Of a stretch of 64,000 nucleotides of DNA, positions 40,213 to 48,968 are shown piece by piece. The translations under genes were made by a program, and so were the position numbers. The notes below the pieces were generated by a model. The model had not been told where the DNA came from. It made no database searches and saw only the letters and a list, made by a program, of their open reading frames with translations. Source of the stretch: Streptomyces longisporoflavus (GTDB lineage: Bacteria; Actinomycetota; Actinomycetes; Streptomycetales; Streptomycetaceae); the NCBI RefSeq assembly GCF_014649775.1, contig NZ_BMTR01000006.1:248001-312000 (forward strand), in the 5' to 3' direction. Numbering within the stretch: position 1 is the stretch's first letter; every line of letters starts with the position of its first letter.

Positions 40213-41213
40213 GCGGTACCACCGTCGCCCCACCGCCCGCCTCCCCGAAGACCCGCGCCCCGAGCCGCAGCAGGCTCACCGACCCGGCCGTCGGCGTCTG
40301 GCTCGCGGCAGCGGCCGTCACCGCGCTCGGCTGGATCACGGTCGCCGCACGCGGCGGCGACTTCCTCACGCTCGCGAACGTCGTCGGCATCCTGCAGAAC
40401 TGCGTCGCCCTCGGCCTGGTCGCGGTGGGGCAGACCGCCGTCATCCTCACCGGCTCCCTCGACCTGTCGGTGGCGTACCTGATCAGCCTCGGCACGCTCG
40501 TCGCCGCCACCACCATGGAGGACGGCGGCGTCGTCACCGCGGTGCTCGCCGTCCTCGCCCTGTCGGCGGCCGTCGGCCTCGCCAACGGCCTCATCGTCAC
40601 CGGGCTCAAGGTCAACGCGTTCATCGCGACGCTCGGCACCGCGTTCATCCTGCGCGGCTGGATCGAGGACAACTACACGGGCCCCGCGGGCAAGGTCCCC
40701 GCCTCCTTCCAGCATCTGGGCTATGACCGGATCGGCCCGGTCCCCGTCTCGCTCTTCCTGCTCGCCGCCGTCGCCGCCGCGATGTGGCTGATCACCCGCC
40801 GCACCCGCTTCGGACACCACCTGTACGCGACCGGCGGCGACGAGCACGCGGCCCGGCTCTCCGGCGTCCGCACCCGGCGCACCGTCATCGCCGCGCACGT
40901 CCTGTGCTCGCTGTGCGTGGGCGCCGCCGCCCTCTTCCTCGCCTCACGGCTCGGCGCGGGCGCCCCCTGGGCGGGCACCGAGGCCCGCTACGACCTGGAG
41001 TCGATCGCCGCCGTCGTCCTGGGCGGCACCGTCCTCGCGGGCGGGCGCGGGGGAGTGGCGGGCACGCTCGGCGGCGTCCTCGTGCTCGCCGTGCTCGACT
41101 CCGTCTTCAACCAGCTCGGCGTCGACCCGTTCTTCAAGAACGTCGTACGCGGCGTCGTCATCATCGCCGCCGTCGCCCTCTACGCCCGGCGCGGCAGCAG
41201 GAGGTCCGCATGA
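40209..41213 (+). CDS. Sugar ABC permease, CUT2 (RbsC-like), first of two
   Basis: 334 residues; the GTG overlaps the ATPase stop (GTGA). Eight to ten hydrophobic segments. The permease signature GQTAVILTGSLDLSVAYLISL matches RbsC-like proteins, as does AARLSGVRTRRTVIAAHVLCS and the Gly-rich AAVVLGGTVLAGGRGG. Two permease genes imply a heterodimeric channel. The ATG of the second overlaps its stop. Confidence 0.93.
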   Translation: MSGTTVAPPPASPKTRAPSRSRLTDPAVGVWLAAAAVTALGWITVAARGGDFLTLANVVGILQNCVALGLVAVGQTAVILTGSLDLSVAYLISLGTLVAATTMEDGGVVTAVLAVLALSAAVGLANGLIVTGLKVNAFIATLGTAFILRGWIEDNYTGPAGKVPASFQHLGYDRIGPVPVSLFLLAAVAAAMWLITRRTRFGHHLYATGGDEHAARLSGVRTRRTVIAAHVLCSLCVGAAALFLASRLGAGAPWAGTEARYDLESIAAVVLGGTVLAGGRGGVAGTLGGVLVLAVLDSVFNQLGVDPFFKNVVRGVVIIAAVALYARRGSRRSA

Positions 41214-42220
41214 GCAGCCAGACGACAACGGCCGCTCCGTACAGGAGAGTTGCCCGCTCGCTCGGGGCCGGGGCGCCCGTCTTCGCCCTGCTCGTCGTGC
41301 TGCTCGTCGCGCTCGCCGCCACCGACCCCGGCTTCTACGAACCCGACCGCTTCCTCGCCTTCGTCAAACGCGCCGCGCCCCTGGTGATCCTTGCCGCCGG
41401 GCAGTATCTGGTCATCGTCTGCGGCGAGTTCGACCTGTCCGTGGGGGCGATCGTCACCGCGGGCGTCGTCGCGGCCGTCGAGATCTACGGATCGTTCCCC
41501 AACGCGCCGTGGCCGCTCATCACGGCGGGCCTGCTGCTCGCGGGCGCGGTCACCGGTCTCGTCAGCGGGCTGGTCACCACACGTCTGAGAGTGCCCTCGT
41601 TCATCACCACGCTCGGCATGATGCTGATCCTGGAGGGCGCCGTCTTCTTCTGGACGGGCGGCTCCCCGCACGGACAGCTCTCCGAAGGATTCCGCCAACT
41701 GGGGCGCGGCACCGCCATGGGCCGGCTGCCCTGGGCGGTCCTCGCCTGCCTCGTCGCGGGCTGCGTCGCCGTCCTGCTGATGCGCTCCGACTTCGGCCGT
41801 ACGCTGATCGCGACCGGGGACAGCGAACGCGCCGCCGCCCTCGCGGGGGTCCGCGTGCACCGCGCCCGCGTCATCGCCTTCGTCCTGTCCGGCACGGCGG
41901 CGGCGCTCGCCGCGGTCCTCGTCGGCGGCTTCTCCGGGGTCTCCGCACAGGCGGGCCGCGGCTACGAATTCGAGGCGATCACCGCCGTCGTCCTCGGCGG
42001 GGTCGTGCTCGGCGGCGGCCGGGGCAGCGTCGTCGCCGCCATGGCGGGCGCCTTCTCGCTGCAGGCCCTGTTCACGCTGCTCAACCTCCAGGGCGTATCG
42101 GGCGCCCTGGAATCCACCGTCCAGGGCGTCATCGTCATCGCCGCGGTCGGACTCGGGGCCGCCGACTGGTCCCGGCTGCGCCGCCGTCGTACCCACTCCT
42201 CGGGAGGCAGACCCTCGTGA
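41210..42220 (+). CDS. Sugar ABC permease, CUT2, second of two
   Basis: 336 residues, ATG overlapping the previous stop by four bases. RbsC-like: GQYLVIVCGEFDLSVGAIVTA, VTTRLRVPSFITTLGMM, GDSERAAALAGVRVHRARV and AVVLGGVVLGGGRGS. The paired membrane subunit of the importer. Its last codon overlaps the binding-protein start (TGATG). Confidence 0.93.
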   Translation: MSSQTTTAAPYRRVARSLGAGAPVFALLVVLLVALAATDPGFYEPDRFLAFVKRAAPLVILAAGQYLVIVCGEFDLSVGAIVTAGVVAAVEIYGSFPNAPWPLITAGLLLAGAVTGLVSGLVTTRLRVPSFITTLGMMLILEGAVFFWTGGSPHGQLSEGFRQLGRGTAMGRLPWAVLACLVAGCVAVLLMRSDFGRTLIATGDSERAAALAGVRVHRARVIAFVLSGTAAALAAVLVGGFSGVSAQAGRGYEFEAITAVVLGGVVLGGGRGSVVAAMAGAFSLQALFTLLNLQGVSGALESTVQGVIVIAAVGLGAADWSRLRRRRTHSSGGRPS

Positions 42221-43449
42221 TGCACAGCCCCGTGAACCCCCTGACGCGCAGGCGCGCGCTGATACCCGCCGCCGCTCTCCTCGCCGGCGCGCTGCTCACC
42301 TCCTGCTCCAGCGACGCCCCGGCCGACGCACCAGCCGGAGCTTCGCAGTCCGCCGGCTCCGGCGAGGGCGGCGACAAGCCCTCCAAGTTCTTCGAACAGG
42401 CGGAGTACGAGCGCCAGTTGAAGCTCGGCAAGGAGACACCGCAGGGCCCGGAGGCCAAGCCCTGGGAGCAGATGCTGGAACCGGAGATGACCGACACGAC
42501 CCGGTACAAGAAGAAGGGCGCGGGCGGCACCCACCTGTGCTTCTCGAACGCCGGAGTCTTCAACCCCTGGCGCCAGGTCGGCCTGAAGAACATGAAGGCC
42601 GAGGTGAAGCTCCACAAGGAGATCAGCGACTTCACCGTCCTGGACGCGCAGGGCAAGGACGACAAGCAGATCTCCGACATCCAGGAACTCGCGGGCGACA
42701 AGGACTGCGACGCGCTCATCGTCTCGCCGAACACCACCGCCACCCTCACCCCCGCCGTGAAGGAGGCCTGCGGCAAGCTCCCCGTGATCGTCTTCGACCG
42801 GGGCGTGGAGACCGACTGCGCCGTCACCTTCGTCAACCCCATCGGCGGCTACGGCTACGGCGCGGTCGCCGCGGACTTCCTCGTCGACAAGGTCAAGCCC
42901 AAGGGGAAGATCCTCGCCCTGCGCATCTCGCCCGGCGTGGACGTCCTGGAGACCCGCTGGTCGGCGGCGAAGCTCGCCTTCGACAAGAGCGAACTCGACG
43001 TCGTGGACGCCAAGTTCACCGACGGTGACCCCGCCAAGACCAAGTCGATCGTCTCCGACGCGATCTCCCGGCACGGCTCCGTCGACGGCGTGTGGATGGA
43101 CTCGGGCGCCACGGCCGTCGCTGCCGTCGAGGCCTTCGAGGACGCCGGTGTCGACGTCCCGCCGATCACCGGCGAGGACCAGCAGGACTTCCTCCAGGCG
43201 TGGAAGGACAAGAAGCTCACCGCGATCGCCCCCACCTACCCGACCTTCCAGTGGCGCACGCCGGTCATCGCCGCCCTGCGCATCCTGGACGGCAAGGAGG
43301 TCCCCAAGGAGTGGAAGCTCCCGCAGCCCACGGTCACGCAGGCCAACCTCGACGAGTACCTCCAGGAGGGCATGCCGCCGCTGCACTACGCGATGTGCGG
43401 CTGCCGGCAGATGCCGGGCTTCCCCGGCTACTGGGGAGGCAAGAAGTGA
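42220..43449 (+). CDS. Sugar-binding lipoprotein of the ABC importer
   Basis: 409 residues. The N-terminus has RRR, a hydrophobic stretch and the lipobox LLTSC, so it is a lipid-anchored extracellular receptor. The body is the periplasmic-binding type 1 fold: DALIVSPNTTATLTPAVKEAC, VIVFDRGVE, SIVSDAISRHGSVDGVWMDSGATA and the second-lobe ITGEDQQDFLQAW. A ~50-residue Lys/Glu-rich insert precedes the first lobe. Extra Cys (HLCFS, TDC, MCGC) suggest disulphides. It binds the sugar taken up by the importer. Confidence 0.92.
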   Translation: MHSPVNPLTRRRALIPAAALLAGALLTSCSSDAPADAPAGASQSAGSGEGGDKPSKFFEQAEYERQLKLGKETPQGPEAKPWEQMLEPEMTDTTRYKKKGAGGTHLCFSNAGVFNPWRQVGLKNMKAEVKLHKEISDFTVLDAQGKDDKQISDIQELAGDKDCDALIVSPNTTATLTPAVKEACGKLPVIVFDRGVETDCAVTFVNPIGGYGYGAVAADFLVDKVKPKGKILALRISPGVDVLETRWSAAKLAFDKSELDVVDAKFTDGDPAKTKSIVSDAISRHGSVDGVWMDSGATAVAAVEAFEDAGVDVPPITGEDQQDFLQAWKDKKLTAIAPTYPTFQWRTPVIAALRILDGKEVPKEWKLPQPTVTQANLDEYLQEGMPPLHYAMCGCRQMPGFPGYWGGKK

Positions 43450-44318
43450 CGTACACCGCCTGGCCGTTGGGCGCCAACCCGTGGATCTGGCACTCGCCGG
43501 TCACCACCGATGTGCTCGGTCAGACGCTGCCGCGCCTCGCGGGCTGGGGATTCGACTGCGTGGAGCTGCCCCTGGAACAGCCCGACGACTGGGAGGCCGC
43601 CGCGGCGGCCAAACTCCTCGACGCCACGGGCCTGATGCCCGCGGCCGTCGTCGCCGTCATGGCCGAGGGGCGCGACCTGGTCCGCGCCGACCCGGGCGCT
43701 CTGCGCGCCACCCGCGACTATCTGCGCCGCTGCGTCGACGCGGCCCACGCGATCGGCGCCCCGGTGGTCGCCGGTCCGGTGTACGCGGCGGTCGGCCGGA
43801 CCTGGCGGATGGACCGGGCCGCGCGGGCGGCGGCGTACGACGAGTGGCGCGAGCACATCGCCCCGGTCGTCGAGCACGCCTCGCGCGCCGGTGTCCGTAT
43901 CGCCGTCGAGCCCCTCAACCGCTACGAGACGAGCCTGTTCAACACCGTCGCCCAGACTCTCGACGGCCTCACCGGCCTGCACGGCGAAGCGATCGGCATC
44001 GCCCTGGACACCTATCACCAGAACATCGAGGAGCACTCGCTGCCGGAGGCGGTCCGCACGGCGGCGGGTCGCATCGCCCACGTCCAGGTGTGCGCCAACG
44101 ACCGCGGTGCCCCCGGCGCCGACCACCTCGACTGGCCCGGTTTCCTGCGCGCCCTGGGCGAAACCGGCTACCGGGGGCCGCTGTGCATCGAGTCGTTCAC
44201 CGCGCACAACGACGCCATCGCCGTGGCCGCCTCCGTCTGGCGGTCCCTCGCGCCCACCCAGGACGCGCTCGCGACCGACGGGCTCGGCTTCCTGCGCCGG
44301 ACCGTGGCCGCCCTCTGA
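43446..44318 (+). CDS. Sugar isomerase/epimerase, xylose-isomerase-like TIM barrel (tagatose-3-epimerase type)
   Basis: 290 residues; the GTG overlaps the receptor stop (GTGA). The barrel contains the metal-binding Glu in RIAVEPLNRYE, Asp/His in GIALDTYHQNIEE, and a final Glu in GPLCIESFTAH: the four-ligand arrangement of D-tagatose/psicose 3-epimerases and also of the barrel proteins acting on 3-keto-glycosides. It would act on the imported sugar, in the cytosol. The Cys-rich lipoprotein and ThuA/dehydrogenase neighbours fit the second view, but this is inference. Confidence 0.85.
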   Translation: MTYTAWPLGANPWIWHSPVTTDVLGQTLPRLAGWGFDCVELPLEQPDDWEAAAAAKLLDATGLMPAAVVAVMAEGRDLVRADPGALRATRDYLRRCVDAAHAIGAPVVAGPVYAAVGRTWRMDRAARAAAYDEWREHIAPVVEHASRAGVRIAVEPLNRYETSLFNTVAQTLDGLTGLHGEAIGIALDTYHQNIEEHSLPEAVRTAAGRIAHVQVCANDRGAPGADHLDWPGFLRALGETGYRGPLCIESFTAHNDAIAVAASVWRSLAPTQDALATDGLGFLRRTVAAL

Positions 44319-44371
44319 CATCCGGCGATCCCGCACGTCCGTCCGTCCTTCCCACCAGAGAGGACCAGCCC

Positions 44372-47300
44372 ATGGGCTGTCATGAACGTGACATGAGACT
44401 GCGCGACCCGAGAGGCGTACGAAGAGCGGTGCTCGCCCTGCTGACGGCGCTGCTGCTCGCGGTCGGGTTCCTGCCCGCCACGTCGAGCGCCGCCGACCAG
44501 GCCCCCGCCTTCCGGGCGCTTCTCTTCACCAAGGCCGTGGGCTACGTCCACGACTCCATCCCGGCCGGCGTCCAGATGGTCAAGGAGCAGGCCGCGGAGA
44601 ACAACTTCGAGGTCGTCGAGACCGCCGACGCGACGGTCTTCGACGACGCGAAGCTCAAGGACTTCGACGTCATCATCATGCTGCAGAACTCCGGCATGGT
44701 CTGGGACACCGAGGCCCAGCGCGACGCCATGAAGGCGTACGTGAAGAGCGGCAAGGGCGTCGTCGCCCTGCACAACACCCTGGACATGGGCGTCGAGGAC
44801 ACCTTCCCCTGGTGGGACGACCTGATCAACGCCGGCGCCCACATGCCCGCCCACTCGCCGGGCGTCCTGAAGGGCACCGCCAAGGTCGCCGACCGCGCGC
44901 ACCCCTCCACCAAGGGACTTCCCGAGCGCTGGGAGCGCCCGGAGGAGTGGTACAACTTCGACAAGAACCCCCGCGGCGACGTGCACGTCCTGGTCACGGC
45001 CGACGAGACCACGTACAACCCGGGCAGCGAGGCGATGGGCGCCGACCACCCCATCTCCTGGTGCCGCAACGCCGAGGGCGGCAAGGTCTGGGCCACCGCC
45101 ATGGGCCACGACAAGGCGTCGTACGGCGAGCCCGCCTTCCGCGAGCACGTGCTCGGCGGCATCGAGTGGGCCGCGGGCAACAAGCCCGGCGACTGCGGCG
45201 GCACCGTCTGGTCCGGTTACGAGAAGACCGCACTGGACGACAACACCGCCGACCCGATGGAACTGGACGTCGCCAAGGACGGCAAGGTCTTCTACGTCCA
45301 GCGCAGCGGCGAGGTGAAGATCTTCGACCCGAAGAGCCACTCCACCACCACGGCCGGCAAGCTCGACGTCTACACCGGCGGCGAGGACGGCCTCGTCGGC
45401 ATGGAACTCGACCCGAAGTTCGCCACCAACCGCTGGATCTACCTCTACTACGCGCCCGCGTCCGCGAAGGACGACGTCAACCGCCTCTCCCGGTTCACGG
45501 TCAAGAAGGACAACACCCTCGACCTGGCCAGTGAGAAGAAGCTCCTGGACGTCCCCGCCTACCGCGACCGCATCTTCCCCGAGCCCGGCCACACCGGCGG
45601 AGCCGTCGAGTTCGGCCCGAACCGTACGCTCTACCTCGGCGTCGGCGACGACGTCCCGCCCAACCTCGACCCGAACTGGCAGGGCTACGCCCCGCTCGAC
45701 TGGCGCCCCGGCAAGCAGATGCTGGACGCGGCCCGCACCGCGGGCAACACCAACGACCTGCGCGGCAAGATCCTGCGCATCAAGCCCACGGACAAGGGCG
45801 GCTACACCATCCCCAAGGGCAACCTCTTCGCCAAAGGCAAGGCCAAGACCCGCCCCGAGATCTACGCGATGGGCTTCCGCAACCCCTTCCGCTTCACCGT
45901 CGACCCCAAGACGGGCTACGTCCACGCCTCCGACTACGGCCCCGACCGCGGCGCCCCCGAGACCGATCGCGGCCCCGAAGGTCTCGTCGAGTACAACGTC
46001 ATCAAGAAGGCCGGCAACTTCGGCTGGCCCTTCTGCCACGGCAACAACCAGGCGTACGCCCCCTACAACCCCGACACCAAGGAAGTCGGAGCCAAGTTCG
46101 ACTGCGCCAAGCCGACCAACCCCTCCCCGAACAACACCGGCTTGAAGGACCTGCCGACGCTCTCGCAGCCCGAAATCTGGTACGGCTACGGCGAGTCCAA
46201 GGAGTTCCCGGAAATGGGCGCGGGCGGCTCGGCGCCGATGAGCGGACCCGTCTACCACTACGACGCCAAGAACCCCTCCACGACGAAGTTCCCCGCCTAC
46301 TTCGAGGGCGCGAGCTTCTTCTACGAGTGGGCCCGCGACTCGGTCAAGGAGATCCGCTTCGACAAGGACGGCAAACTCCTGAAGATCAACGACTTCCTGA
46401 AGTCCGCGAAGTTCGCCAAGCCGATGGACATGACCTTCGGCCCCGACGGCTCGCTGTACGTCCTGGAGTGGGGCAGCGAGTTCGGCGGCGGCAACAACGA
46501 CTCCGGGCTCTACCGCATCGACTACTCCCAGGGCCGGCGCACCCCCCTCGCCAAGGCCAAGGCGTCCGCCACCAACGGCCCGACCCCGCTGAAGGTCGAC
46601 TTCTCCAGCGAGGGCAGCAAGGACCCGGACGGCGACCCGCTCACCTTCGCCTGGGACTTCGACGGCGACGGCACCTACGACTCCACCGACGCCGACCCTT
46701 CCCACACGTACGACACCAAGGGAGACTTCAACGTCCAGCTGAAGGTCACCGACTCCACCGGCAAGTCCGGCTACGCCAACGTGCCCGTCACCGCGGGCAA
46801 CACGGCGCCCGAGGTGAAGGTCGAGACCCCGGTCGACGGCAAACTCATCGAGTTCGGCGACAAGATCCCCTACAAGGTGACGGTCACCGACCCCGAGGAC
46901 GGCACGATCGACTGCTCCAAGGTCACCGTCAACCCGGCCCTCGGCCACGACGACCACGAGCACCCCACCACCGACATCCCCGGCTGCGAAGGCACCGTGG
47001 ACACCGGTGACCTGGGCGGCCACCCCGAGGGCGCCGACCTCACCTACGTCCTGAACGCCAAGTACACCGACAAGGGCGGCGACGGCGTCAGCGCCCTCAC
47101 CGGCTACGGCCGCTCCGTCATGCATCCCGAGCACAAGCAGGCGGAGTACCACGACGACCAGTCAGGAACCCGCATCGTCTCCCAGGCGGGTGCCGAGAAC
47201 GGCAAGCGCGTCGGCGACATCAGCGACGGCGACTGGATCGCGTACAGCCCGATGAGTGTCGAGGGCGTCAGCAAGGTCAGCTACAAGCTGTCCTCGCCGT

Positions 47301-47515
47301 ACGGCGTCGGCTCGATCGAGTTGCGCGCGGACGCGCCCGACGGCAAGCTGCTCGCCACCACGCCCGTGCCCGATACCGGGGGCTGGGACACCTATCAGGC
47401 CACACCCGACGTGCCGGTCGAAGCCCTGTCCGGCACGCACAAGCTGTACGTGGTCTTCAAGTCGCCGCAGAACAATTCCTTTGACGTAGACGCGGTGCAG
47501 TTCACCACGTCATAG
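44372..47515 (+). CDS. Secreted multidomain protein: ThuA + sorbosone/glucose dehydrogenase-type propeller + PKD + CBM6
   Basis: 1,047 residues. Signal peptide ~1-41. ThuA-type domain ~45-270 (FRALLFTKAVGYVHDSIP, GMVWDTEAQRDAMKAYV, GVVALHN, WDDLINAGAHM). Then a soluble glucose/sorbosone-dehydrogenase-type beta-propeller ~290-715 (LVGMELDPKFATNRWIYLYY, EFGPNRTLYLGVGDD, GNTNDLRGKILRI, YAMGFRNPFRFTVDPKTG, DMTFGPDGSLYVLEWGSEFGG). Then a PKD domain ~727-805 (SSEGSKDPDGDPLTFAWDFDGDG) and a C-terminal carbohydrate-binding module (CBM6 type, ~925-1047). ThuA-like proteins have been linked to 3-keto-sugar chemistry. Its substrate is probably a polysaccharide or glycoside outside the cell. Start ATG with AGAGAGGA upstream. 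Confidence 0.88.
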   Translation: MGCHERDMRLRDPRGVRRAVLALLTALLLAVGFLPATSSAADQAPAFRALLFTKAVGYVHDSIPAGVQMVKEQAAENNFEVVETADATVFDDAKLKDFDVIIMLQNSGMVWDTEAQRDAMKAYVKSGKGVVALHNTLDMGVEDTFPWWDDLINAGAHMPAHSPGVLKGTAKVADRAHPSTKGLPERWERPEEWYNFDKNPRGDVHVLVTADETTYNPGSEAMGADHPISWCRNAEGGKVWATAMGHDKASYGEPAFREHVLGGIEWAAGNKPGDCGGTVWSGYEKTALDDNTADPMELDVAKDGKVFYVQRSGEVKIFDPKSHSTTTAGKLDVYTGGEDGLVGMELDPKFATNRWIYLYYAPASAKDDVNRLSRFTVKKDNTLDLASEKKLLDVPAYRDRIFPEPGHTGGAVEFGPNRTLYLGVGDDVPPNLDPNWQGYAPLDWRPGKQMLDAARTAGNTNDLRGKILRIKPTDKGGYTIPKGNLFAKGKAKTRPEIYAMGFRNPFRFTVDPKTGYVHASDYGPDRGAPETDRGPEGLVEYNVIKKAGNFGWPFCHGNNQAYAPYNPDTKEVGAKFDCAKPTNPSPNNTGLKDLPTLSQPEIWYGYGESKEFPEMGAGGSAPMSGPVYHYDAKNPSTTKFPAYFEGASFFYEWARDSVKEIRFDKDGKLLKINDFLKSAKFAKPMDMTFGPDGSLYVLEWGSEFGGGNNDSGLYRIDYSQGRRTPLAKAKASATNGPTPLKVDFSSEGSKDPDGDPLTFAWDFDGDGTYDSTDADPSHTYDTKGDFNVQLKVTDSTGKSGYANVPVTAGNTAPEVKVETPVDGKLIEFGDKIPYKVTVTDPEDGTIDCSKVTVNPALGHDDHEHPTTDIPGCEGTVDTGDLGGHPEGADLTYVLNAKYTDKGGDGVSALTGYGRSVMHPEHKQAEYHDDQSGTRIVSQAGAENGKRVGDISDGDWIAYSPMSVEGVSKVSYKLSSPYGVGSIELRADAPDGKLLATTPVPDTGGWDTYQATPDVPVEALSGTHKLYVVFKSPQNNSFDVDAVQFTTS

Positions 47516-47541
47516 TCACCCGGGGATCGCCGGGGGCATAC

Positions 47542-47586
47542 AAAGGTCCGCAGTACGCCATTGTCCAAGGCGTACTGCGGACCTTT
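47542..47586. terminator. Perfect 18-bp bidirectional terminator
   Basis: AAAGGTCCGCAGTACGCC (47542-47559) pairs perfectly with the sequence at 47569-47586, leaving a 9-base loop. The arms begin and end in A/T runs, so the hairpin works in both directions. It separates the convergent ThuA/dehydrogenase and kinase-like genes. Confidence 0.9.
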
Positions 47587-47594
47587 CCCCCCGG

Positions 47595-48731
47595 TCAGCG
47601 GGTACCGACCGCCGCGCGCACGGCCCGGCGGGCCAGCTGGCAGTCGTCGTGCAGCCGCCGCAGAAGCAGCCGCTGTTCCTCGCCGGACGGCGCGGCGCCG
47701 GGGTGGCCCGGGCCAGGCGCCGGGGCCGCGTCGTGCATCGAGCGCTGCACGGCCATCTCGTACGTCCGGATCTCCCGGGTGAGGATCAGCATCAGGTTGA
47801 CCAGGAACGCGTCACGCGCCGCAGGCCCCTGCTCCTGCGCGAGCTGGCTGATCTCGCGCCGTGCCACCGGAGCGTCACCGAGCACCGACCACAGCGTCGC
47901 CAGGTCGTAGCCCGGCAGATACCAGCCCGCGTGCTCCCAGTCCACGAACACCGGCCCCGCCGGCGAGAGCAGGATGTTCGACAGGAGCGCGTCACCGTGG
48001 CAGAACTGCCACGTGGCGTGCTGCCCCGACGCGTGCGCGATGCCGTGCAGAAGCTTCTGCAGGTCGCCCATGTCACGGTCGGTGAGCAGGCCCAGGTCAT
48101 GGAAGCGCGAGATCCGTTTGCCGTAGTCCAAGGGCCTGCCGAACAGCTCCTGCGGCGGCCGCCAACGGTTGAGGTGCCGGATCGCGTTGAGCGCAAGGCG
48201 TACGTCCGCACGCGGAGGCGCCTCGACGGGATGGCGGGACAGCGCGGCGACGCGCCCCTGCATGCGCTCGATCACCAGCGTGCAGTCCTCCGGGTCCGCG
48301 GCGATGAGCCGCGGGGCCCGTACCGGAGGACGGTGCCGGACGAACGAGCGATATGTCGCTATTTCGTGCTGGATCCGCTCGGCCCACGCGGGCGAGTGGT
48401 CGATTAAACACTTGGCGATCGCTGTGCTGCGTCCTGTCGTTCCCACGATCAGTACGGTGCGTCCGCTGCGGCGCAGCACCTGTACGGGATTGAATTCCGG
48501 ACAGATGCGGTGCACCGAGGCGATCGCGGTGCGCAGTTGCGCCCCCTGGGGGCCTGACAAGTCGAGTCTCCCGCTGAGCGGTTGCGTGCCGGGCCCCGGG
48601 ACGCGTCGCGTGCGGCCTGCGCCGAGCGACCCGGCCGCGGGGCGCGCGGGCTCCAGATACGGGCCGCTGCCCGGCTGTCGGCTGTGCAGTGGCCGGGGCG
48701 GGGCGGACACGGAGGACGATGCTGTGTACAT
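47595..48731 (-). CDS. APH-family phosphotransferase-like protein
   Basis: 378 residues from ATG 48731. The kinase-like fold of aminoglycoside/choline kinases is shown by the catalytic loop [17 protein letters not shown] (His-Gly-Asp plus Asn) near residue 250 and the metal-binding [21 protein letters not shown]. This has WE where many have DFD. The N-terminal lobe has [18 protein letters not shown] and [12 protein letters not shown]. ~50 N-terminal residues are low complexity. A role in antibiotic resistance is not supported by context; it could phosphorylate a small metabolite. Ribosome site AAGGGA lies 12 bases upstream, so the start is uncertain. Confidence 0.8.
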   Translation of the reverse strand: MYTASSSVSAPPRPLHSRQPGSGPYLEPARPAAGSLGAGRTRRVPGPGTQPLSGRLDLSGPQGAQLRTAIASVHRICPEFNPVQVLRRSGRTVLIVGTTGRSTAIAKCLIDHSPAWAERIQHEIATYRSFVRHRPPVRAPRLIAADPEDCTLVIERMQGRVAALSRHPVEAPPRADVRLALNAIRHLNRWRPPQELFGRPLDYGKRISRFHDLGLLTDRDMGDLQKLLHGIAHASGQHATWQFCHGDALLSNILLSPAGPVFVDWEHAGWYLPGYDLATLWSVLGDAPVARREISQLAQEQGPAARDAFLVNLMLILTREIRTYEMAVQRSMHDAAPAPGPGHPGAAPSGEEQRLLLRRLHDDCQLARRAVRAAVGTR

Positions 48732-48922
48732 GGGCGATACAGATCCCTTCGTGTGCCGGCGAATTGCGGCGCCTCCCGCCCCGGCCCCCTTTTGGGAGCA
48801 CCCTGGGGAATGTCCCGCGGTGGGGCCGGGTCGGGGTGGCGCTTTCCTACCTGACACCCGCCGTCCCGTGGCACACCACGTAGCGCACCCTGGCGAACCC
48901 TGGCGAATAGTCGCTCAGCAAC

Positions 48923-48941
48923 TGACAGAGGGTTACTGTCA
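48923..48941. promoter_or_regulatory. Inverted repeat TGACAG-N7-CTGTCA upstream of the NsdA-like gene
   Basis: Perfect 6-7-6 palindrome, 28 bp before the GTG start. It probably overlaps the promoter. Just before it, a 10-bp direct repeat (CCCTGGCGAA twice, 48891-48910). Confidence 0.45.
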
Positions 48942-48968
48942 ACTCAGCCGAGAACCTGGGGGCTTGAC

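Noticed and set aside
44168..47152. 994-codon open frame on the minus strand opposite the ThuA/dehydrogenase gene
   Set aside because: Val/Gly/Asp-rich product with no family features; the plus strand has clear domains and a ribosome site.
47595..48731. Aminoglycoside resistance gene
   Set aside because: Only the general kinase fold is visible; no antibiotic genes are nearby.
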